From: a bacterium | Lineage (GTDB): Bacteria > Patescibacteriota > Microgenomatia > Levybacterales > UBA12049 | DNA: 15,856 nucleotides | Assembly: GCA_021813005.1 (NCBI GenBank) | Contig: JAKAMH010000012.1 | Coordinates: 1 to 15,856, forward strand | Direction: 5' to 3' | In this document: piece after piece, positions 8,283 to 14,359 of the stretch | How the letters are laid out: each line of letters opens with the position of its first letter | Numbering within the stretch: the stretch's first letter is position 1 | Program-made: the position numbers and the translations under genes | Notes under the pieces: generated by a model | The model's input: only the letters and a program-made list of their open reading frames with translations | Databases searched by the model: none | Told to the model about the DNA's origin: nothing

Positions 8283-8627
8283 TTATTGTTTGGCCTGTGT
8301 CGCTCCAGCCGATGCGGTAACTGGCTGTTCTGAGGCGGACGGCGAAGATCCGGAAACAGATCCGCCGGGAGAGGAGGTGGCGGGAGGGGTGGCGGTACCT
8401 GTCAGGGAAGCAGCGGGGGATGCTTCAAAGAGAGGGTCCACATGAGAGCGGGTTTTTAACTTGTCGATCGTTGTCGTATCAAACGTGGGGTTTATCGGTG
8501 CGATCTGAGTGCTCAACGTATCACTAATGGTTGAGGTGACAAATGAATTATAGACGGAAAAAAATACCCAGAAGAGCACGAGCAAGAAGGATGATACGGC
8601 AATAAAAAGCAAGTCTCTTTGTTTCAT
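8283..8627 (-). CDS. small bitopic membrane protein of the pilus operon
   Basis: 114 residues, not assignable to a named family. One N-terminal membrane helix (about 5-27) is followed by a short conserved-looking stretch around PINPTFDTTTIDKLKTR (44-60), then a low-complexity tail (about 68-114) made mostly of Ser, Thr, Ala, Pro and Gly. It sits between the PilO-like and the LPKTG protein with 1-2 nt gaps, where other type IV pilus operons carry PilP or another accessory protein. PilP homology cannot be shown from the sequence. It is probably a component linking the PilN/PilO platform to the outside, with an extracytoplasmic tail that could be glycosylated (inference). Confidence 0.6.
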   Translation of the reverse strand: MKQRDLLFIAVSSFLLVLFWVFFSVYNSFVTSTISDTLSTQIAPINPTFDTTTIDKLKTRSHVDPLFEASPAASLTGTATPPATSSPGGSVSGSSPSASEQPVTASAGATQAKQ

Positions 8628-8629
8628 AT

Positions 8630-9280
8630 TCAGTTATTAAAATATGCGCGCAGTCTCAACGACATCAATAAGTTCCCGATACTCTCCTGGCTCTTGGTGA
8701 TCCCCAGCGATTCAACGGTAACAATCCGGTTAAATCTTCCGAGATCCTGGATGAATCGGGCAAGCGAAGCGTAATCTCCTACTGCCTCCACGGAAACGAT
8801 GTATGATTTCTGCTGCAGTGGACCGACAGAGACAGGCTGTATCTGTAGTGCATTAGTTTTCCCGGCAAGTTCCACCTGGAACGACTGCAGTGAGTTCAGT
8901 GTCAGATTCTGCCGGTTGGCGAGCTCATGCAGCTGGCCAAGCAGCAGCGCGACTGATGGATCCTTGGGGATAGCGTCCTGGATGACCGGTAATTCGCGTG
9001 AAAGCTCGGTATACTTCTGCTGCAGCGTGCTAAGATTTCGTATCTTCGTCTCAAGCTGGCTCTGGACATACGTACTATCGGAAAGTTGTTTTTTTAGCTC
9101 ACCGATAGTGGTCAGAGTCGGACTGATGGCGAAAAGCCCAAAAACTGCCATAGCTCCAAACGTAAGGACAATGGTGGTATAGGCGTGTTTCTTTTCCTCC
9201 TTGAGCTCCGGCAAAAGCTTGAGGTATTGCTCATACCGCTCCTTGGATAGCCCCTGAAAGAAATTTTTTGGCAGTTTCAT
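8630..9280 (-). CDS. pilO: PilO-like type IV pilus assembly protein
   Basis: 216 residues with the PilO/GspM-like layout: a short basic cytoplasmic N-terminus, one membrane helix (about 33-56), a coiled-coil region (about 58-95) and a C-terminal alpha/beta domain of ferredoxin-like type. The stretch YIVSVEAVGDYASLARFIQDL (about 163-183) followed by a strand at VTVESLGI is typical of PilO-like proteins. PilO pairs with PilN to form the inner-membrane alignment complex that links the assembly ATPase platform to the growing pilus. It follows the PilN-like gene after 5 nt and precedes the small membrane protein after 2 nt. No Shine-Dalgarno is visible. Confidence 0.75.
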   Translation of the reverse strand: MKLPKNFFQGLSKERYEQYLKLLPELKEEKKHAYTTIVLTFGAMAVFGLFAISPTLTTIGELKKQLSDSTYVQSQLETKIRNLSTLQQKYTELSRELPVIQDAIPKDPSVALLLGQLHELANRQNLTLNSLQSFQVELAGKTNALQIQPVSVGPLQQKSYIVSVEAVGDYASLARFIQDLGRFNRIVTVESLGITKSQESIGNLLMSLRLRAYFNN

Positions 9281-9285
9281 CGTCT

Positions 9286-9900
9286 TTAGAGCGCCTGTCT
9301 GCTTCCCGGTTTTCCGTTCAGTGAGTTGCCGTTAATCATGCCTCCGCCTGATGTAGGCGTTTCAGCGCTTTTCAATGTAGCTGTGATTGTGACGGCAATG
9401 ACCGAACTTGCTGTTCTATTCTCGATCTGATCGATACGTATAACCCCGAGATCCTTATCCTCCTTAAGCTTGTTGATGAACGTATTGAGGGACTGGACGG
9501 AGAAAGCATGGATTTTCATGCGCACACTGTTGGTAGTGATGATGAGGTCCGAGAACCGGACATTGCCGCGGGCCATGGTAACTACGTCTGTAAATAATTT
9601 GCCGCCGAGTGAGCTTTGGGTATCGAGGGATTTGGCGACAGACAGACTATTCTGCAGGTCACGGTATATTTTTTCATTACCCTGAAGATTCTCAACGATC
9701 GTGCGCTCGTACTTTATCTTATCGTGGAGGTCGATAAGCTGACGGTCAAGCGAGAAGCGGTATAAGAATGTTAAAAGCGCCACAAGCTCTGTAACGATAA
9801 CGAGCACCCGGCCGACGGTGAGTGCCCAGTTGAGAAACTGAACGACAAAACTCTCCTCCTTGTGCGGGAGCAAATTTATATTGACAGCGTGATCGGGCAT
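9286..9900 (-). CDS. pilN: PilN-like type IV pilus assembly protein
   Basis: 204 residues. The N-terminal NINLLP motif (7-12) is the segment by which PilN binds the actin-like PilM in type IV pilus systems. It is followed by one membrane helix (about 24-47), a coiled coil (about 50-85) and a small alpha/beta domain with repeated beta strands to about residue 178. A Gly/Ser/Asn-rich tail closes the protein. It is the first gene of the minus-strand operon. PilM, which normally precedes pilN, is absent from the window and must be elsewhere or missing. The start ATG lies 9 nt after a -10-like box and no Shine-Dalgarno is visible, so translation may start on a leaderless message. Confidence 0.75.
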   Translation of the reverse strand: MPDHAVNINLLPHKEESFVVQFLNWALTVGRVLVIVTELVALLTFLYRFSLDRQLIDLHDKIKYERTIVENLQGNEKIYRDLQNSLSVAKSLDTQSSLGGKLFTDVVTMARGNVRFSDLIITTNSVRMKIHAFSVQSLNTFINKLKEDKDLGVIRIDQIENRTASSVIAVTITATLKSAETPTSGGGMINGNSLNGKPGSRQAL

Positions 9901-9909
9901 GCTACTTTT

Positions 9910-9938
9910 AGTCTAGGTATTTTTCAGGCAAAAGTAAA
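9910..9938 (-). promoter_or_regulatory. pilN operon promoter (predicted)
   Basis: On the minus strand: -35 TTTACT (9938-9933, 4/6), a 17-nt spacer, -10 TAGACT (9915-9910, 4/6), then 9 nt to the ATG of pilN. The expected transcription start is within a few bases of the start codon. Confidence 0.5.
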
Positions 9939-10036
9939 CCCCGTTAGATAGTTTTTTCATGCCTATTCATTGAGTAAATGAGATAAAATCTGTTCCAAAA
10001 ATAGTTTTGGATGCCGTCCGTACGCGGATTGAGGCA

Positions 10037-10189
10037 TGCCAGTTGTAACTGTTCACACTTCTGACACGATTTCGTCATTGCGACCCCGCTTAGCGGGGGA
10101 AGCAATCTCCCTTCCAAAAGATCGCCACGGTCGCCTCAGGCGACCTCGCGATGACGGTGTTATGTTAGAACTGTGAACTGTTACTGCCA
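10037..10189. repeat. 153-bp imperfect palindrome with two inner hairpins (REP/MITE-like)
   Basis: Outer arms at 10047-10066 and 10163-10182 match in 17 of 20 positions as inverted repeats. Inner arms at 10073-10083 (CGTCATTGCGA) and 10146-10156 match in 10 of 11. Inside are two perfect hairpins: CCCCGC-TTA-GCGGGG (10084-10098) and GGTCGCC-TCA-GGCGACC (10129-10145). A CGTCATTGCGA...GAAGCAATCTC pattern is familiar from short dispersed repeats in many bacterial genomes (recalled, not searched). No transposase gene is present, so a non-autonomous or REP-type element is likely. It lies between the divergent pilN and fusA promoters and may insulate them. Confidence 0.8.
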
Positions 10190-10219
10190 ATTTTCTGCCT
10201 AGAAATTGAAGCCGGGTTA

Positions 10220-10228
10220 TGCTATACT
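10220..10228 (+). promoter_or_regulatory. fusA promoter (extended -10)
   Basis: TGC followed by TATACT (10223-10228, 5/6 to consensus) forms an extended -10 element. No good -35 is seen at the normal distance, which fits an extended -10 promoter. Initiation near 10235 gives a leader of about 24 nt. Confidence 0.5.
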
Positions 10229-10235
10229 TTTGTTT

Positions 10236-10258
10236 CAGTCTTTACAGACTGTTTTATT
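10236..10258 (+). promoter_or_regulatory. small hairpin in the fusA leader
   Basis: CAGTC (10236-10240), a 6-nt loop and GACTG (10247-10251) form a 5-bp stem followed by TTTTATT directly before the ATG. There is no Shine-Dalgarno. The same order, hairpin then TTTTATT, is seen in the tuf leader. The stem is short, so the function is uncertain. Confidence 0.35.
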
Positions 10259-12394
10259 ATGGCAGACGATCATTCACGTATTTACCCACTCGAGCGCATC
10301 CGCAATATCGGCATCATTGCCCATATCGATGCGGGGAAGACCACGACAACGGAGCGCATCCTTTTCTATACCGGCCGGACGCATAAGATTGGAGATATAG
10401 ACGAGGGAAATACCGTCATGGACTGGATGGCTGAAGAGCGCGAACGTGGCATTACCATTGTATCTGCTGCCACCACGACATTTTGGAAGCCACTCACGGG
10501 TCTTAATAAAGGCGTGGAACACCGCTTCAACATCATTGACACCCCGGGCCATGTTGATTTCACCGCTGAAGTGGAGCGTTCGCTCCGTGTGCTCGACGGG
10601 GGAATTACCGTGCTTGATGCTGAGGAGGGGGTACAGTCACAGTCTGAGACCGTCTGGCGGCAGGCGGATAAATACCGGGTACCGCGTATCTGTTTTGTCA
10701 ACAAGATGGACAAGCTGGGTGCCGACTTTCTGGCGACTGTCAGAAGTATTGAAGACCGTCTCGGTGCCAATACCGCGATCATGGTTCTGCCGATTGGGTC
10801 GGAAAACACTTATGTCGGCAATGTTGATCTTTTGACCCGCACCTCATATATTTGGGGATCCGACGAGCTTGGTGCCAAGTATGACGTGAAGGAGGAAGTG
10901 CCTGAGGGCATGCAGGACGAGGTTGAGGAGCACAGGGCTAAACTGATTGAAAAAATTGCCGAGACCGACGACGGGCTGCTTGAGAAGTACTTGGCGGGTG
11001 AAGAACCGACGGTGGATGAGCTGCGCAAGGCGCTCAGGGCAGCGGTTATCGCCTATAAGCTGGTGCCGATTTACGCCGGATCGTCACTTCGCAATAAGGG
11101 TGTGCAGCCGCTGCTGGATGCAGTTGTCAACTATCTCCCCTCCCCCGTGGATCTTGATCACGTGACGGGTACCAATCCCAAAACAGGCGAAGAGGAGATA
11201 AGACAGCTTGTGCCGGAAGAGGCATTGGCCGGCCTGGCGTTTAAGATCCAGAATGACCCGCATGTTGGGAAACTGGCGTATTTCCGTGTCTACTCAGGCA
11301 AGCTGATGTCAGGCTCATATGTCTACAACAGCACCAAGGCCATGCGGGAGCGAGTCGGACGAATTCTTCTCATGCATTCAAATCAACGTGAGGAAGTCAA
11401 AGAAGCCTACGCCGGTGAGATCGTGGCTATCGTTGGCCTGAAAGATACCGGCACAGGTGACACATTGTGTGACGAGGTAAAGCCGATCATTCTCGAGGAG
11501 ATCTCATTTCCGGAGCCAGTTATCTCACTAGCCATTGAGCCGAAAACGAAATCAGACCAGGAGAAACTGGGCTATGCCTTAAAGCGGCTCATGGACGAGG
11601 ACCCGACGTTTCAGGTCAAGGTGAACCACGATACGGGGCAGACGATTATCTCAGGTGTCGGCGAGCTGCAGCTTGAGGTCAAGGTCAACACCATGAAAGC
11701 TGATTTTGGCGTCGAGGCCAACGTCGGCGCGCCGCAGGTCGCCTATAAGGAAACAATCACCACGCAGGCGGAGGCTGAGGGTAAGTATGTCAGACAGTCC
11801 GGTGGCCGGGGCCAGTACGGGCACTGCTACCTGCGGGTTGAGCCAAAGCCGAGAGGCGAGGGGTATGAGTTTGTCAACGCCATTAAGGGAGGCGCTATTC
11901 CGGCCGAGTTTGTCACGGCAGTTGAGAAAGGCGTGAAGGAGACACTTGAGAATGGGATTCTGCTTGGCTATCCGATGACGGATATCACGGTCACCTGCTA
12001 CGACGGATCATACCACGAAGTTGACTCATCAGAGATGGCCTTTAAGATTGCCGCCTCCATGGGGCTCCAGTCTGCCACCAAGAAAGCAGATATTGCATTG
12101 CTTGAGCCGATTATGAAGGTTGAAGTGACAACGCCGAGTGAGTTTATGGGAGATATTATCGGTGACTTGTCCTCCAAACGAGGCCAGATACTTGGTACCC
12201 AGGAGCGGAACAAGGCGACAATCATCAATGCCATGGTGCCGCTTGCTGAACTCTCCGGTTACGAGACGCAGCTTCGCAGCATGTCCCAGGGACGAGCCTC
12301 TTCCTACATGGAGCCAAGTCACTACGAGATAGTGCCGAAAAATATTGTTGAGGCAATGGTCGCCAAGTCTACTTTCACCGGCCGCGTCGCCTAA
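10259..12394 (+). CDS. fusA: elongation factor G
   Basis: 711 residues, the usual length for EF-G, the GTPase that moves tRNAs and mRNA through the ribosome after peptide-bond formation and helps recycle ribosomes. G-motifs: G1 AHIDAGKT (21-28), switch I RGITI (63-67), G3 DTPGH (94-98), G4 NKMD (148-151) and a G5-like GSSLRNKG near 275. Domains II to V follow in order, with the domain IV region RQSGGRGQYGHCYLRV and a domain V GDIIGDLSSKRGQILG segment. The start ATG has no Shine-Dalgarno; it is chosen because the IRNIGIIAHIDAGKT block sits at the normal distance. rpsL and rpsG, normally upstream in the str operon, are not here. The gene is convergent with the 206-aa gene, only 5 nt from its end, with no terminator seen between them. 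Confidence 0.97.
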   Translation: MADDHSRIYPLERIRNIGIIAHIDAGKTTTTERILFYTGRTHKIGDIDEGNTVMDWMAEERERGITIVSAATTTFWKPLTGLNKGVEHRFNIIDTPGHVDFTAEVERSLRVLDGGITVLDAEEGVQSQSETVWRQADKYRVPRICFVNKMDKLGADFLATVRSIEDRLGANTAIMVLPIGSENTYVGNVDLLTRTSYIWGSDELGAKYDVKEEVPEGMQDEVEEHRAKLIEKIAETDDGLLEKYLAGEEPTVDELRKALRAAVIAYKLVPIYAGSSLRNKGVQPLLDAVVNYLPSPVDLDHVTGTNPKTGEEEIRQLVPEEALAGLAFKIQNDPHVGKLAYFRVYSGKLMSGSYVYNSTKAMRERVGRILLMHSNQREEVKEAYAGEIVAIVGLKDTGTGDTLCDEVKPIILEEISFPEPVISLAIEPKTKSDQEKLGYALKRLMDEDPTFQVKVNHDTGQTIISGVGELQLEVKVNTMKADFGVEANVGAPQVAYKETITTQAEAEGKYVRQSGGRGQYGHCYLRVEPKPRGEGYEFVNAIKGGAIPAEFVTAVEKGVKETLENGILLGYPMTDITVTCYDGSYHEVDSSEMAFKIAASMGLQSATKKADIALLEPIMKVEVTTPSEFMGDIIGDLSSKRGQILGTQERNKATIINAMVPLAELSGYETQLRSMSQGRASSYMEPSHYEIVPKNIVEAMVAKSTFTGRVA

Positions 12395-12399
12395 AATCT

Positions 12400-13020
12400 T
12401 CATCTCCCTTTAAATATCAGAATCCCGTTGAGTGGTAGATAAGCCTTACTCTTCCGATTGTTGTAGAAGTTGTGAAACGTGCCGTCAGGATTTCTGTGAT
12501 AGCGGAAAAAGTCAGGCCGCATGTCTTCATCAAGCTGAGTGATAGAAAGCTCAGATGTCCTTGCTATAAAGGGTTCAGTAATAATTTCAGCCGTTTCCCC
12601 ACTTTTTGTTTTCATGCGACTCACTTTGAGAGTGTTCTGTGGAAGCGTAATCCAGACACTGTTAAGATCAGAATAAGGTAAAAGAGGGCCGGTATTACTT
12701 TGCACTTTCTGGAGTATATATTCAGCATAATTCATGCGCCTCCAGAGCTCGATCAGCCGGGGGTCCATTCTTTTCTCCATCCATTTGGAATAAAGATTGG
12801 GCCTGTCCTCTATTCCGGCTTCCTGGAAGCCGGGTAAGTCCATCTCCCTCCCATAAAAACGGTCAATATATGAATCGGCGAGCCGTGAAAGAGTTTGCTC
12901 TCTGTGTGAGGTTGTAGCAGCGGTAAACAAGACATGGGTCTCCGCTGGTGAGAATGGAGTCTGAGAACCTGAAGACGTAAGAATATCTTTTACTGTCAAC
13001 TTGTTTAACTTTTCACACAC
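12400..13020 (-). CDS. unrecognised 206-residue soluble protein
   Basis: I do not recognise a family. The product has no signal peptide or membrane helix. Visible features are a PNLYSKWMEKRMDPRLIELWRRM helix-rich stretch (about 94-116), which is rich in charged and aromatic residues, and a C-terminal part with alternating polar strands ending in YLPLNGILIFKGR. Coding is supported by the uninterrupted frame across a gap that neighbouring genes leave free and by a strong promoter exactly in front of it. The start is GTG at 13020, 8 nt after a perfect TATAAT, so the message would be leaderless. It is transcribed against fusA and divergently from the GH18 gene. Confidence 0.65.
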   Translation of the reverse strand: MCEKLNKLTVKDILTSSGSQTPFSPAETHVLFTAATTSHREQTLSRLADSYIDRFYGREMDLPGFQEAGIEDRPNLYSKWMEKRMDPRLIELWRRMNYAEYILQKVQSNTGPLLPYSDLNSVWITLPQNTLKVSRMKTKSGETAEIITEPFIARTSELSITQLDEDMRPDFFRYHRNPDGTFHNFYNNRKSKAYLPLNGILIFKGR

Positions 13021-13028
13021 AAGTGCCT

Positions 13029-13057
13029 ATTATATACCTTAGTCACCAAGATGTGAA
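13029..13057 (-). promoter_or_regulatory. promoter of the 206-aa gene (leaderless)
   Basis: On the minus strand: -35 TTCACA (13057-13052, 5/6), a 17-nt spacer and a perfect -10 TATAAT (13034-13029). GTG follows 8 nt later. This is among the clearest promoters in the window and implies transcription starting at or beside the start codon. Confidence 0.7.
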
Positions 13058-13100
13058 GAAGCACTGTCGTGGCAGGCAAAACGAAAACAGGGGAACGTAG

Positions 13101-13106
13101 TATAAT
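13101..13106 (+). promoter_or_regulatory. -10 box of the GH18 gene (leaderless)
   Basis: A perfect TATAAT ends 9 nt before the GTG start at 13116. No convincing -35 is visible at 16-19 nt. It is back-to-back with the promoter of the 206-aa gene within a 95-nt divergent region. Confidence 0.55.
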
Positions 13107-13115
13107 ACGCGTACG

Positions 13116-14216
13116 GTGAGGAAGTTACTACTTATTTTGGGCATTGCGGCGCTTCTGGGAGCCGGCCTATATTTTTCGGTCAAGAAGGTGCAGCACAAGC
13201 TTGACGCCGTCCTTACGGAACACGAATCCGCTCCGGATGCAACCGGTACGCCTCTCAAGCTGACAGGCAACGGTAGCCTGACAGGTGCAACAACACTCTT
13301 TGTTCCCTACTGGAGTTTTGACAAAACATCCGAGATGCCGGATACCTATAGCAGAGTTGTTTATTTTGGTATTTCTCCGGGGGCAGACGGTATCAATAGA
13401 AGCGGTCCGGGATATCTCAACCTGCCTGTATTTTTGCATATCACAAGAAATCTCAGTGCCAAGAAATACCTGGCGCTTCGGATGACGGACAGTAAGGAGA
13501 ACTTCAAAGTCCTTGAGGATAAAAATTTGCAGGCAAAACTGATAGCCCAAACACTTACTGCGGCAAAAGAAGACGGCTTTTCGGGAGTTGTGGTGGATCT
13601 GGAGCTGCAGGCGCTGCCCTTTGACAAGCTTCTCGGGCAGATCAACGACTTTGTTAGCAGCTTCTCAAGTGAGGCCAGGAAGAGCCAGCTGGCGTTTGCA
13701 GAGACCTTTTACGGCGACACGTTCTACCGAGTTCGACCCTTTGACATCAAGACGCTGACCCGCTCGGGAGATGAGGTCATGATTATGGCCTATGACTTTC
13801 ACAAAGCCAAGGGTAATCCCGGCCCTAATTTCCCGCTCTCGGGCAGCGCTACCTATGGCTATGATATGCAGCACATGATCCAAGACTTCCTGCAGATCGT
13901 ACCATCCAACAAAATAACGGTGATCTTTGGCATGTTTGGATATGATTGGCCTGTTGACGGCAAAGGAGTGAGCCAAGCAAATGCCCAGCCGATGAGTGAT
14001 CATGAGATTGACCAGAAATTAATTAACAACTGTGATTTCAGCAAATGTCAGTGGGTAAATGACGCGGTCTCCGGTGAGACAAAGGTCACTTACGAAGATC
14101 ATGGACAACAGCACGTTGTTTGGTTTGAAGATACGGAGTCGGCTGCCAAAAAAGAACAGGCACTCAAGAAGTATCATATCCAGTCCTACGGCTACTGGGC
14201 CTATTCATACTTCTAA
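13116..14216 (+). CDS. membrane-anchored GH18-family protein (YaaH/SleL-like)
   Basis: 366 residues. An N-terminal signal-anchor helix (about 3-22) precedes a TIM-barrel-type GH18 domain (about 58-366). GH18 landmarks: VPYWSFD near the first strand (63-69), SGVVVDLE (156-163) in place of the canonical DGxDxDxE, MAYDFH (224-229), MFGYDW (273-278) and WFEDTES (336-342). The last ones match the YaaH/SleL group, which cleave N-acetylglucosaminyl links in peptidoglycan. The first two Asp of the catalytic motif are replaced by Ser and Val, while the last Asp (161) and the general acid Glu (163) remain, so activity is possible but not certain. The start is GTG, since the hydrophobic anchor begins there and no other start fits. 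It probably acts outside the cytoplasmic membrane on cell wall or chitin-like glycan. Confidence 0.75.
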   Translation: MRKLLLILGIAALLGAGLYFSVKKVQHKLDAVLTEHESAPDATGTPLKLTGNGSLTGATTLFVPYWSFDKTSEMPDTYSRVVYFGISPGADGINRSGPGYLNLPVFLHITRNLSAKKYLALRMTDSKENFKVLEDKNLQAKLIAQTLTAAKEDGFSGVVVDLELQALPFDKLLGQINDFVSSFSSEARKSQLAFAETFYGDTFYRVRPFDIKTLTRSGDEVMIMAYDFHKAKGNPGPNFPLSGSATYGYDMQHMIQDFLQIVPSNKITVIFGMFGYDWPVDGKGVSQANAQPMSDHEIDQKLINNCDFSKCQWVNDAVSGETKVTYEDHGQQHVVWFEDTESAAKKEQALKKYHIQSYGYWAYSYF

Positions 14217-14277
14217 GTTGCATTGGAAAATTGCATTTATGCTGATTCTCAGCCTTGAAAGTCTTGGATATTGGGTA

Positions 14278-14306
14278 TTGACGGGCTCGACGAAATATTG
14301 TAATAT
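14278..14306 (+). promoter_or_regulatory. tuf promoter (predicted)
   Basis: -35 TTGACG (14278-14283, 5/6), 17-nt spacer, -10 TAATAT (14301-14306, 4/6). Initiation near 14313 would give a leader of about 47 nt that includes the structured region before tuf. Confidence 0.5.
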
Positions 14307-14315
14307 ACGAACACT

Positions 14316-14346
14316 CTCATTTGGACAAATGAGTTTTATTTTGTCC
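14316..14346 (+). promoter_or_regulatory. tuf leader with two mutually exclusive hairpins (attenuator-like)
   Basis: Hairpin 1: CTCATTT (14316-14322), loop GGAC, AAATGAG (14327-14333), a perfect 7-bp stem followed by TTTTATTTT (14334-14342), as in an intrinsic terminator. Hairpin 2: GGACAAA (14323-14329) pairs perfectly with TTTGTCC (14340-14346) across a 10-nt loop and uses the loop and 3' arm of hairpin 1, so both cannot form together. Hairpin 2 ends just before the tuf ribosome-binding site. It may regulate tuf, or hairpin 1 may simply terminate transcripts coming from the GH18 gene. The stems are AT-rich and of moderate strength. Confidence 0.5.
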
Positions 14347-14347
14347 T

Positions 14348-14352
14348 GGGAG
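14348..14352 (+). promoter_or_regulatory. tuf ribosome-binding site
   Basis: GGGAG lies 7 nt before the ATG. It is notable because most other starts in the window lack any Shine-Dalgarno sequence. Confidence 0.6.
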
Positions 14353-14359
14353 CAGTAAC

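Larger units (their letters stand above)
9901..10258. other. divergent intergenic region pilN / fusA
   Basis: This 358-nt gene-free stretch holds the pilN promoter at its left end, the 153-bp palindromic repeat in the middle, and the fusA promoter and leader hairpin at its right end. The piece between about 9940 and 10036 shows nothing I can support beyond AT-rich sequence. No small ORF with a credible start was found. Confidence 0.7.

Noticed and set aside
10037..10189. CRISPR-like or tRNA-like array in the repeat region
   Set aside because: There is only one palindromic unit, without regularly spaced repeats or spacers.
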